A DNA stretch of 8,445 bases from Bacteroidales bacterium (GCA_004552155.1 SFPF01000174.1:1-8445), one strand, 5' to 3'; positions 1 through 6,603 are shown, counted from the stretch's first letter. A program made the numbers and translations. Notes: generated by a model from the letters alone, not told the origin.

Positions 1-16
1 ATTCAGCGTGCGAGGT

Positions 17-33
17 GGCGTATATAATACGCC
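17..33. repeat. Short perfect hairpin
   Basis: GGCGTAT (17-23) and ATACGCC (27-33) are perfect inverted arms around a 3-base loop. No T-run follows on the plus strand and the flanks do not extend the stem, so it is not a convincing terminator. Its role is unknown; it may belong to the same repeat-rich intergenic block as the elements that follow. Confidence 0.5.
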
Positions 34-35
34 CC

Positions 36-109
36 GTTGTCTATGTTGTCGTCATATTAAGTGCAAAGTTGTCAAGTTCGGCGTTGTTTCTTGTTGTCTA
101 TGTTGTCGT
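36..109. repeat. GTTGTC-rich direct repeats
   Basis: The 17-mer GTTGTCTATGTTGTCGT occurs exactly at 36-52 and again at 93-109, 57 bases apart. Each copy holds two GTTGTC words at 9-base spacing. A further GTTGTC lies at 68-73 and a GTTGTT at 83-88 between them. This is a degenerate short-period intergenic array. No ORF here has a believable protein, and no function can be assigned. Confidence 0.6.
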
Positions 110-157
110 TTTATTTTTACTCGTTTGCAAAATAGTTCCGTCACAACACTGCCTCTT

Positions 158-228
158 GGAAAATCACCGATAACGGGCGAAAATGCATATAAAAGTATCA
201 ACTTTCGCCCATTATCGAGATATTTTCC
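158..228. repeat. 71-base imperfect inverted repeat
   Basis: The left arm has GGAAAAT (158-164), CGATAA (168-173) and GGGCGAAA (175-182). The right arm has TTTCGCCC (203-210), TTATCG (212-217) and ATTTTCC (222-228). These give 21 paired positions, with one C/A mismatch and one 3/4-base internal loop, around a 20-base AT-rich centre (183-202). It ends about 20 bases before the recognisable start of the efp remnant. It could be a tiny non-autonomous element, a cruciform or RNA hairpin, or a protein-binding site. There is no T-run typical of a terminator. Confidence 0.6.
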
Positions 229-249
229 ATGATTCGGTCATCATGTTCT

Positions 250-458
250 CGCCTTCTCTACGCTGAAATGCCCGTCAAGACGCAGCTCAAAATCGTTTAC
301 ACCGAACTGGGCCTCAAAGGCGACACGGCTACCACACGCTCAAGCCTGCAAAGATCGAGACGGACGTGGAAGTGCGCGTGCCTCTCTTCATCAACGAAGG
401 CGAAATCATCGAAGTCGATACGCGCGACGGTTCTTGCGTGAACCGCGTGAAGGAATAA
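250..458 (+). pseudogene. efp: Elongation factor P, C-terminal remnant (frameshifted)
   Basis: EF-P binds the ribosome between the P and E sites and relieves stalling at proline runs. Intact EF-P is about 185-190 residues; only about the last 70 are recognisable here. Frame one (250 to about 337) reads RLLYAEMPVKTQLKIVYTE and then GLKGDTAT, which is the end of the OB domain and the start of the C-terminal domain. The frame then shifts, and 342-455 reads KPAKIETDVEVRVPLFINEG followed by IIEVDTRDG and ends RVKE with TAA at 456-458. Restoring one A near 331-337 (ACCACACG to ACCAACACG) would rejoin the frames as TATNTLKP. The usual YTEPG is YTELG and GSYV is GSCV, consistent with decay. Nothing upstream resembles the N-terminal domain, so this is a fragment rather than merely a frameshifted gene. 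A working efp is presumably elsewhere (inference). Confidence 0.85.
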
Positions 459-490
459 TCGCAGTATACCTTATTACGCAACAAAAAAAA

Positions 491-520
491 GGGTGTGTCA
501 TAATTGGCGCACCCTTTTTT
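491..520. terminator. Bidirectional rho-independent terminator
   Basis: GGGTGTG (491-497) pairs with CGCACCC (508-514), including one G-T wobble, around a 10-base loop. T6 follows on the plus strand (515-520) and A8 precedes it (483-490), which is T8 on the minus strand. It therefore suits both convergent units: the efp remnant ending at 458 on plus, and the acyltransferase gene ending at 533 on minus. Confidence 0.85.
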
Positions 521-532
521 ATGTCTTTAACT

Positions 533-1588
533 CTAACGGACAAACAGTTTCTGCAAAGCCTTTTGCACAGGGGTAAGCAGTATTGAAGAAGCAAGAGAAA
601 GCAAAACAAGCACGCAGAACATCAATAAAGGATAAGACAGCCCGTAGATGAAATCGTGGCAGATGTAGTAGGCAAAGAACGTATGGCACAGCCACATATT
701 TGTAGAATGCACTCCGAAATAACACAAGATATCGCGCCACCAACGGCCACGGGGCATAGATAGATACAAGGGCAATAATATCAAAACAAAAATATTATTA
801 AGGAAGCTCGGCCCAAGGGACATGCGCAACAGGCAACACACTAAGATAATCAGCAGCAGACACAACGAGGGCGGAAAACCCCAGATTTTAGCACACTTTT
901 CTTTCAGCTTATTCCTATTATCAATATCAAGCCAACCTCCTAAGGCTATGGCAGCCCCCCAAACGAACATACTCGACAGCGAGACCGTGTCAAAGGCGAT
1001 GTGAAACGGCAAAAAGGAAAAATACGGTTTACACAAAGGCCTTGTTATCTGGCATAGGATAAAAAGAACAATGAAAAAGACTATCCAACCCGTCTTTATC
1101 CGCGAAGTGCCATCACCCGCTTTTTGCAACATTAAGGGCAAGAAGAAGGGAGCAAACAGCACAAGCAGCACATAAGGAAATAAGAACCACCATTCGCCGT
1201 TGTAGCTGCAACTCACACCGATAAAGTTCAACAAGAACTCGCTGGCAGAACCCGGATAACTCTCTGAGGCGGCAAGGCAGCCCCAACCTATAAACGGCAG
1301 AAACACCACCCAATATATTATATATAGCTTGGCAACGCGCCGGCAGGCACTCTTGAAGTCGAGCCTGCCGGCTGCCAATATCGAGCCGTGTCCGTAACCG
1401 CTGATAAAGATGTAGAGAGGCACACAGAATGCACCTACGCGGCTTAAAGCATAAACCAAAGGCTTGCCATTCCAGAAATCAAGGAAGGTGGTGCACTCTG
1501 CAACGCGTTCTTGCGTATTGAACAGATGAAGCATCAGCATCAGCAAAATAGCGATGCCTTTCAACTCCAAACTTTCTTTCTTATCCAT
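533..1588 (-). CDS. Acyltransferase 3 family integral membrane protein
   Basis: This is a 351-residue polytopic membrane protein of the acyltransferase-3 type, a family that transfers acetyl or other acyl groups to cell-surface sugars. Visible hallmarks are the first membrane helix LKGIAILLMLMLHLF with the conserved histidine at residue 21, the basic loop RRVAKLYIIYW (83-93) matching the family's arginine-rich motif before a helix, and the EWWFLFPY segment (132-139). About ten hydrophobic segments follow the family pattern, and the length is typical of a stand-alone domain. ATG at 1588 is preferred; a TTG codon just before it at 1591 is in frame but less likely. The start is 29 bases past the stop of the upstream membrane-protein gene, so the two are probably cotranscribed and end at the 491-520 terminator. 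The acceptor molecule cannot be told from sequence; O-antigen, capsule or another glycan are possibilities. Confidence 0.85.
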   Translation of the reverse strand: MDKKESLELKGIAILLMLMLHLFNTQERVAECTTFLDFWNGKPLVYALSRVGAFCVPLYIFISGYGHGSILAAGRLDFKSACRRVAKLYIIYWVVFLPFIGWGCLAASESYPGSASEFLLNFIGVSCSYNGEWWFLFPYVLLVLFAPFFLPLMLQKAGDGTSRIKTGWIVFFIVLFILCQITRPLCKPYFSFLPFHIAFDTVSLSSMFVWGAAIALGGWLDIDNRNKLKEKCAKIWGFPPSLCLLLIILVCCLLRMSLGPSFLNNIFVLILLPLYLSMPRGRWWRDILCYFGVHSTNMWLCHTFFAYYICHDFIYGLSYPLLMFCVLVLLSLASSILLTPVQKALQKLFVR

Positions 1589-1617
1589 CAAAGGAAACTA
1601 CAATCTTACATTCCGCT

Positions 1618-2736
1618 TTACTGGCGCTCTCGTATGCGTTCGTTTGCCCTATCGCGGTCACCTGAAAAATAATGCCCATTTCCGGCGTTATCATAATATA
1701 TTCTCGAAGACGACGAAGACGAACCGCCGCCACCGTTTGACGAGCCCAAGAGAGAGAGAGCAAAGAAACAGCCTACAATAGCACCCAATACCATCAGTCC
1801 GTAAATGGCAATCACAGCACCAATGGCGTAAACGATGAGGAAGATTGAGAAAAGACCGCCGAGGCTCTTGCCCAACGCCTTGACGTTGCGGTAAGAAGAG
1901 TAAGCAATGCCGACAATAAGCGTAATAAGGAACGCAGCGATGCATACGCCGTCTCTGATGCTATTGAGCCCGCAAACGGCTAAGATGATGGCCACGACTA
2001 TCACAACAGGGATTGTGGCACCGACGCTGATAAGCAGCGGCATGAACGATAGGCGCTGGCCTTCCTTGACATATTCCTCTAAAAGATTCTTATAAAGCAA
2101 CACGCTGAACAGCTGGCACGCCACGAGTACCACAAACGGCACCACGCGCAAAAGCGAGCCGAAGAAACCGTAGCGGTCGGGGTCGCACCACCAGAATGTG
2201 TTGCTGCCCATCACCAGCCACGCCGCCATTTCGATTGCCGAAACGAGCAGCATCGCAGCCGGCAGCACATAGAGCGCGGGGCGCTTGAGCGACGGGATGA
2301 TAATCGCAACGAGTAGCAGCAGAATAACAAAAAGGTAGGGCGTGAACGTGGCGAAGAACTTAGCCGCCCACTTGTGGTTGCTCATATCGCGGTCGGCGCC
2401 GAGCACATCGACCGTGCCCTCGGGATTATCCTCTGAAAGTATCAGATATTTTTTAAACATGCAATAGGTATTGCCGTCTTTCACAATCACGGCATACAGG
2501 GAGTCAGAAGCCATAAGCTCTTTTACCCGCACGGTGTCGCCCAAAGCCAGTTTGAACGCCGTGTTGCCGCGATAGGCTTTGCCGGTATCCTTTGCTGTTT
2601 GGATAACATAGGCCTCGATGGAGTCGGGGAAGTTGTTGTCTACCACGTAAAGTTGCGCCGCGCTCCTCACGGGAAACATCGCGAAGGCAAAAGCCGCAAA
2701 GAGCAGCTTGAAGAAAACGGAAAGATGCTTTTTCAT
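1618..2736 (-). CDS. Signal-peptide multi-pass membrane protein, function unknown
   Basis: The product has 372 residues. Residues 1-27 look like a signal peptide (MKKHLSVFFKLLFAAFAFA..., cleavage near SAA-Q). Residues 28-130 form a soluble, probably periplasmic part; GDTVRVKEL (66-74) and the following beta-rich stretch faintly suggest an SH3-like fold, which is only a guess. Six or seven membrane segments follow at about 133-150, 154-177, 195-215, 231-256, 264-282 and 293-330. The tail has a Gly/Ser linker (GGGGSSSSSS, 335-344) and then a charged end rich in Arg, Asp and Glu. I do not recognise the family. It has its own -7 box upstream and lies directly before the acyltransferase-3 gene, so a shared envelope role is possible but unproven. 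A run of six AG/CT dinucleotides (1749-1760) falls inside the last hydrophobic segment. Confidence 0.75.
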   Translation of the reverse strand: MKKHLSVFFKLLFAAFAFAMFPVRSAAQLYVVDNNFPDSIEAYVIQTAKDTGKAYRGNTAFKLALGDTVRVKELMASDSLYAVIVKDGNTYCMFKKYLILSEDNPEGTVDVLGADRDMSNHKWAAKFFATFTPYLFVILLLLVAIIIPSLKRPALYVLPAAMLLVSAIEMAAWLVMGSNTFWWCDPDRYGFFGSLLRVVPFVVLVACQLFSVLLYKNLLEEYVKEGQRLSFMPLLISVGATIPVVIVVAIILAVCGLNSIRDGVCIAAFLITLIVGIAYSSYRNVKALGKSLGGLFSIFLIVYAIGAVIAIYGLMVLGAIVGCFFALSLLGSSNGGGGSSSSSSRIYYDNAGNGHYFSGDRDRANERIRERQ

Positions 2737-2773
2737 AACGGTCCGGTTTTATGGTTAATACTGTTTATGAGAG

Positions 2774-2781
2774 CAAAAATA
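2774..2781 (-). promoter_or_regulatory. Bacteroidota -7 box for the membrane-protein gene
   Basis: On the minus strand this reads TATTTTTG, an exact match to the Bacteroidota sigma-ABfr -7 consensus TAnnTTTG. It would start transcription near 2767, leaving a leader of about 30 bases before the ATG at 2736. No clear TTTG -33 box is visible at the right distance, so only the -7 element is claimed. Confidence 0.55.
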
Positions 2782-2848
2782 AGGATAAAATACCGTTTCT
2801 GCCCATTTCATAGCACAAAATGCACGAAAGGGAGGCAAAGGAGGCGCA

Positions 2849-2885
2849 AAAATAAAAGAGACATGCAAAGCTGCACGCCTCTTTT
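2849..2885 (-). terminator. Rho-independent terminator of the nuclease gene
   Basis: Fourteen consecutive pairs (two of them G-T wobbles when read as minus-strand RNA) join 2854-2867 with 2872-2885 around a 4-base loop. On the minus strand the hairpin is followed by ATTTTT (2853-2848). It lies 18 bases after the nuclease stop codon and upstream of the promoter for the next gene, so it should separate the two transcription units. Confidence 0.88.
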
Positions 2886-2903
2886 CACGATTTGTTCGAT
2901 ATC

Positions 2904-4610
2904 TTATTTCACAATCACTTTCCTGCCGCCCACGATGTAGATGCCCGATTGCAGGCCTGTGCAGGCGTTGGCGTGGCACACGTTGCGGCGCACGAGGCGG
3001 CCGTCGGCTGAATAGACGCTGACGGTTTGGCTCGATGCAGCGGCAGGCGTGAGGGCGGCGATGCTGCTTTGCGTGCCGTTTTGCACGTAGAGTGCCACAA
3101 GCGTCTGCGAGGAAGTGTAGCAGGCAAAGCGCGGCGCACTGCTGTTGTAGCGGATATAGCGGCCTTCGTAGTAGTTGTTTTCAATGTCGGCCATGCCCGT
3201 GGAGGTGAAGCTGATGCTCCACTGCGCGTTGTCGGAGTCTTCGGAAGCGAGGGCGTTTAGTTTGTTGCCGTTGGTGTTGAGTCCGAGATATGTCTGCTCA
3301 ACCGCGTCGAAGAACGTCCAGCGTCCCTCGCTGCCGCCCAAGAGGAGGGCGCGGGGCGCGCCGTCTTCGTTCACGGAGGTAGTGATAGAGCCGTTGTCGT
3401 TAAATTCTATTTCTGCGTAAGAGCGCACATCGGTGTTCGTTTCTGCCAAAGCGCGGCTCTTGGAAGGGCACACAATGAGGTAGTTGCTGCCGGGAATGAG
3501 CTGCGTGGCGGAGGTGACGGGAATGAAATCGTTTTCGCCATAAATGCCGGCGTTGTTGCTCACTTTATACGTCGCGCTCACGGTGCTGCTCTTCTTATCG
3601 CCGAGCTGGGCGTAGGCGGAAATGGTGGTTTCTTCGTTGATCGTGAACTTGACGGGGGGATAGGCGCAAAGTTCCTCGCCGCCGTTGAGGGCATAATATA
3701 TATATGCGCCTTCGGTGGTGCAGGTTATGGTCACCTCCGTGCCTTCAGCCACGTAACCGCCTGCGGGCGAGAATACGGGGTCGTTGGGCGTGACGGGCTG
3801 CTCGCTGCCTCCGCCTGCCTCAAAGTCGTCGGGATTGAAGGGAGTGGTGTTCTTGTCGCCCCACACGTATTGCTCGAGTCCCGGGAAGTCGACAAAAGGA
3901 TTTCTGTTGTGCTGAATGCCATAAATCGCGTTGTTGCGGTCTATTTCCTTTTGGCTAACGGGGTCTTGTTGCGCCCAGCGCAGGAGCATCTGCAAGGCCC
4001 ACGATGCGTAAGCGGTGTTTTTGTTGTTGCTCAGCATGGGACTGCTCCACGAGGCAATTTTGTCTTCGTAGGCTGTCGCCATATAGAAATAAATGCGTGC
4101 GAAATCGCCTTTGTATTCGTCGTTCGGTTCGAACACGGTGCCTGAATACCCGCTCCACCCCTGGTTGGAGGTGTAAGTGGGGCTTTTGGTTTCGCCGTAG
4201 GGATAGTTGCTGCGGCGGCCGTTCACGTAACCGTCGGAAGGCACAAGGTGCATGAGGTCGGTGTACATGGGTTTGGCATCGTTGAACCAGCTTTTGGGGA
4301 AAGAGTGCTCGCGGTTGTACTTGTCGCCCTCTTTGCTGTAATTGCCGGCCTGGTCGGTGCCGAAGGAGAAATTGGTGGTTGCGGAATACATGTCCCACAC
4401 TTTGCCGTCCTCGCGCATATCGGTGGTGCGGAAGTCGGTCCAAAGGTTGTCGTAGCTGCGTGCCGTGTGGTCGGCCACTATACCAAACAATGCCGTTTTC
4501 AGGGCATAGCCCGTTTTTCCTTTTGCCGCGCTGTAATAGCCCGAGGGTGCTTGCGCCTGCGAAAGGAGCGCAACGGCGGCGATACATAAGAATGAGAAAA
4601 TCTTTTTCAT
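2904..4610 (-). CDS. Secreted endonuclease I-family nuclease with T9SS sorting domain
   Basis: The 568-residue product is an extracellular nuclease. Residues 1-20 are a signal peptide. Residues about 25-250 are an endonuclease I-type domain: YNREHSFPKSW (98-108) carries the likely catalytic His102, DLMHLVPSDGYVNGRRSNYP (118-137) supplies further His and Asn metal-site candidates, and HNRNPFVDFP (234-243) is the usual closing motif. Residues about 278-350 match a chitobiase/hexosaminidase C-terminal beta domain (SPAGGYVAEGTEVTITC). Residues about 361-512 form a beta-rich domain I cannot name (starting FIPVTSATQLIPGSNYLIV). Residues about 528-568 (VSVYSADGRLV... SGIYIVGGRKVIVK) resemble a type A T9SS sorting signal, implying export through type IX secretion and surface anchoring or release. 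In the family such enzymes cleave DNA or RNA, giving nucleotides or degrading extracellular traps. ATG at 4610 is followed by a clean signal peptide. It is monocistronic, with a terminator just after it. Confidence 0.92.
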   Translation of the reverse strand: MKKIFSFLCIAAVALLSQAQAPSGYYSAAKGKTGYALKTALFGIVADHTARSYDNLWTDFRTTDMREDGKVWDMYSATTNFSFGTDQAGNYSKEGDKYNREHSFPKSWFNDAKPMYTDLMHLVPSDGYVNGRRSNYPYGETKSPTYTSNQGWSGYSGTVFEPNDEYKGDFARIYFYMATAYEDKIASWSSPMLSNNKNTAYASWALQMLLRWAQQDPVSQKEIDRNNAIYGIQHNRNPFVDFPGLEQYVWGDKNTTPFNPDDFEAGGGSEQPVTPNDPVFSPAGGYVAEGTEVTITCTTEGAYIYYALNGGEELCAYPPVKFTINEETTISAYAQLGDKKSSTVSATYKVSNNAGIYGENDFIPVTSATQLIPGSNYLIVCPSKSRALAETNTDVRSYAEIEFNDNGSITTSVNEDGAPRALLLGGSEGRWTFFDAVEQTYLGLNTNGNKLNALASEDSDNAQWSISFTSTGMADIENNYYEGRYIRYNSSAPRFACYTSSQTLVALYVQNGTQSSIAALTPAAASSQTVSVYSADGRLVRRNVCHANACTGLQSGIYIVGGRKVIVK

Positions 4611-4660
4611 TGCGTATATATTTATATTGTATATCAGTTTGTGGAATTGGTTGTTGTTTT

Positions 4661-4684
4661 AGTAAACAAGTAAACAAGACAAGT
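4661..4684. repeat. AGTAAACA octamer array
   Basis: Two perfect AGTAAACA units stand in tandem (4661-4668, 4669-4676), followed by a degenerate third (AGACAAGT). The array lies in the divergent spacer between the nuclease and TPM genes. Related octamers occur in the same sense at 6474-6489 and in reverse complement at 6572-6603. A 12-base palindrome, AATAATATTATT, lies nearby at 4694-4705. These look like a dispersed intergenic repeat family. Confidence 0.6.
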
Positions 4685-4862
4685 TACTCATCTAATAATA
4701 TTATTGGCACGACATTTACTAAACGATTGAAATCGGCTTTCACCAGCCCAAATCTTTGCAAAATTGGGACTTTTTATCGAGACGCGCCCAAAGAACGGGT
4801 TACAAAAACGCTATTTCCTCCATATTTTGACCGCTTTTCTCGTAAGATAGTCAATTTCTATG

Positions 4863-4870
4863 TAATTTTG
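4863..4870 (+). promoter_or_regulatory. Bacteroidota -7 box for the TPM-lemA block
   Basis: TAATTTTG matches the TAnnTTTG consensus exactly. The expected transcription start is about 4875-4877, giving a leader of about 20 bases before the GTG at 4896. This argues against the in-frame TTG at 4872, which would sit at or before the transcript start. The -33 region (around 4835, CTTTTCTC) matches TTTG poorly. Confidence 0.6.
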
Positions 4871-4895
4871 CTTGCAAAAACTTATATTGCAAAAC

Positions 4896-5799
4896 GTGAT
4901 CAAGAAGCACGCACTTATATTTCTTTCCCTTTTATTTATTGCGGCGGCATTTCTGCCGCTAAACTCCGTTGCGGAGAAATGGAAGCCCGAAACGCTGCCG
5001 ATGGTATTCCTGCAAAACGACCACCGTTTCGTGTGCAACCCCGACGGGGTGCTTTCCGACTCCGCCGTGGCTCGCGCCGACAGCACGCTTTATGTGCTCT
5101 ACAAACAGCAGGGCGTGCAGACGGTTGTGGCGGCGGTGAAACAACTCGACGGCGACGACCCGTATGAGTTCGGCATGGCACTGGCGCGCAAGTACGGCAT
5201 CGGCAATAAGCAAAGCACGGGACTGAGACCGCTCCTACCAAATCCTTACGGGGCGCGGGCTGGAAGGCACGCTGCCCGACGCAATGGTGCGCCGCGTCGA
5301 AAACCGCATCATGGTACCGCTGCTCAAAAAAGAGGATTGGGACGCGGCCATCGTGCAGACGGTCGACGCGCTCGCCAAAGTGATTGCCGGCGACACGTCC
5401 ATCGTTTCTGACGATGAGGAAGACGAAGACTTCGGCGTGGTGATGGGATTACTGGCAGCCGTGTTTGTGGGTTTTATCGTGCTGATGATGCTCATTGGCT
5501 ACGCGTCCATAAAGAAATGCCCCAAGTGCGGCAAGCGTGCCATGCAGACCGTGAGCAAGAAGCGGCTCAACCGCATCAATTCGAGCACATGGCTGGTTTC
5601 CAAGACCTGGAAATGCAGCAAGTGCGGCCACACCATGCAAACCACTGAGAAGGAAAACGATAATATCAATGGTTCTTCCGGCGGTCCGGTTATCTTCGGC
5701 GGGGGCGGACGCGGCTTCGGCGGCGGAGGCGGCGGTTTCAGTGGCGGTTCGTTCGGCGGAGGCTCGTTTGGAGGCGGCGGCAGCGGCGGACGCTTCTAA
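4896..5799 (+). pseudogene. TPM-domain (YgcG-like) membrane protein, broken by deletion/frameshift
   Basis: TPM-domain proteins are membrane-anchored envelope proteins of poorly defined function, often next to LemA. GTG 4896 begins a signal peptide (VIKKHALIFLSLLFIAAAFL), then the first half of the TPM domain, DPYEFGMALARKYGIG and TGL, ending at 5225. The matching second half resumes one frame over at 5227: DRSYQILTGRGLEGTLPDAM and then RRVENRIMVPLLKK. Intact relatives have roughly seven residues (a beta strand like LLVLSTE) between TGL and DRSYQ, so about 20 bases appear to be missing. In the second frame a transmembrane helix (about 5434-5511) is followed by a two-CxxC zinc ribbon (CPKCG and CSKCG, 5518-5625) and a Gly/Phe-rich tail typical of the family. 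Reading the first frame alone gives a wrong basic tail ending at 5411. It is either a true pseudogene or a sequencing error; the clean codons on both sides suggest the lesion is recent. Confidence 0.82.
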
Positions 5800-5850
5800 T
5801 TATTCCATAGTCTATTTAACTCTTTTCTTAACAATAAAAATCTCCCAATC

Positions 5851-6453
5851 ATGTCTAAGACTTTATCCAAAGGCAGCATCACGCTGATTGCCATCGGCAT
5901 CGTTATCCTCATTCTCATCGGCGGCACGCTCACCACCTACAACGGACTTGTGTCGAAGGACGAAGCCGCTTCCACCGCTTGGAGTAACCTGCAAGCGCAG
6001 TATCAGCGCCGCGCCGATCTCGTGCCCAACCTCGTGAATACCGTGAAAGGCTATGCCAAGCACGAGAGCGAAACGTTTGAAAGCGTTGTGGCAGCACGCG
6101 CCAAGGCAACGCAGCTTTCTGTTGACGCTGATAACCTCACGCCCGAACGCGCCCGCCAAATCTTGCAGGCACAGGGCGACCTCTCCACCGCGCTCGGCAA
6201 ACTCATGGCCATATCTGAAAGCTACCCCGAACTGAAAGCCAGCGAGAACTTCTCGGAACTGCAAGCGCAACTCGAAGGCACGGAAAACCGCATCGCCGAG
6301 AGCCGCCGCCTCTACAACGAGTCGGTGCAGACGTTCAACACCGCCGTGCGCCGTTTCCCCGCCAACATCGTGGCCGGCATCTTCGGCTTTGAAAAGAAGT
6401 CTAAGTTTGAGGCACAGGAAAGCGCAGCCAACGCCCCCCAAGTGGAATTTTAA
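5851..6453 (+). CDS. lemA: LemA family protein
   Basis: The 200-residue product has one N-terminal membrane helix (about 9-27) followed by a helical-bundle domain. Family hallmarks are YNGLVSKDEAASTAWSNLQA (30-49), then QYQRRADLVPNLVNTVKGYA (50-69) and HESETF, and the later YNESVQTFNTAVRRFPANIV (155-174) with AGIFGF. Length is normal for LemA. The biochemical role of the family is not settled; it is membrane-associated with the helical domain outside or inside depending on the species. It starts 51 bases after the TPM gene and has no strong promoter of its own, so it most likely shares the TPM transcript. If the TPM lesion is real, LemA may be kept without its partner. Confidence 0.93.
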   Translation: MSKTLSKGSITLIAIGIVILILIGGTLTTYNGLVSKDEAASTAWSNLQAQYQRRADLVPNLVNTVKGYAKHESETFESVVAARAKATQLSVDADNLTPERARQILQAQGDLSTALGKLMAISESYPELKASENFSELQAQLEGTENRIAESRRLYNESVQTFNTAVRRFPANIVAGIFGFEKKSKFEAQESAANAPQVEF

Positions 6454-6473
6454 TTTTTTGAAACCAACTATTT

Positions 6474-6603
6474 AGTAAACTAGTAAACAAGGAAATTTTC
6501 GTGCAAGCGAGAGCAGAGCCGAACTTGTTCGGGCTATGCCGAGTGCAGCCGAAAATCTCAAAGCTCTGTCTCGTATACTCGTTTACTTGTCTACTCGTCT
6601 ACT
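6474..6603. repeat. Composite palindromic intergenic element
   Basis: Left side: octamers AGTAAACT and AGTAAACA (6474-6489). Right side: four reverse-complement-type octamers CGTATACT, CGTTTACT, TGTCTACT, CGTCTACT (6572-6603). Inside these, GAAATTTTCG (6492-6501) opposes CGAAAATCTC (6550-6559) with one mismatch. At the core, GCA-g-AGCC-GAAC (6513-6524) opposes GTTC-g-GGCT-a-TGC (6527-6539). The element therefore has three nested levels of inverted symmetry and fills most of the lemA-purM spacer. It resembles REP/BIME-type or MITE-like intergenic repeats, but no transposase is present. Confidence 0.7.

Noticed and set aside
36..109. CRISPR array
   Set aside because: There are only two exact 17-base copies, internally repetitive, with no regular 30-40 base spacers and no cas genes.
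158..228. Integron attC site
   Set aside because: The arms lack the RYYYAAC / GTTRRRY core sites, and no integrase or cassette arrangement is present.
3955..4677. Long minus-strand open frame of 240 codons overlapping the nuclease
   Set aside because: Its product is Arg/Gln/His-rich, typical of an off-frame reading of a GC-rich gene; the nuclease frame has clear motifs.
4748..4774. Terminator-like hairpin CCCAAAT / AATTGGG followed by T5
   Set aside because: It lies in a divergent spacer with no plus-strand gene upstream to end and has an internal A/A mismatch; left as chance structure.
4872..4895. TTG 4872 (or TTG 4887) as start of the TPM gene
   Set aside because: 4872 lies at or before the expected transcription start from TAATTTTG at 4863-4870. 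GTG 4896 gives a clean signal peptide.
4379..5167. Plus-strand open frame of 262 codons across the divergent spacer
   Set aside because: It crosses the nuclease 5' end, promoter and TPM start without any recognisable domain.
5216..5242. Programmed ribosomal frameshift in the TPM gene
   Set aside because: No slippery heptamer or downstream structure is evident, and residues of a core strand are missing, so slipping alone would not restore the domain.
5863..6441. Minus-strand open frame of 192 codons opposite lemA
   Set aside because: It is a shadow of the lemA codons; the plus strand has unambiguous LemA motifs.
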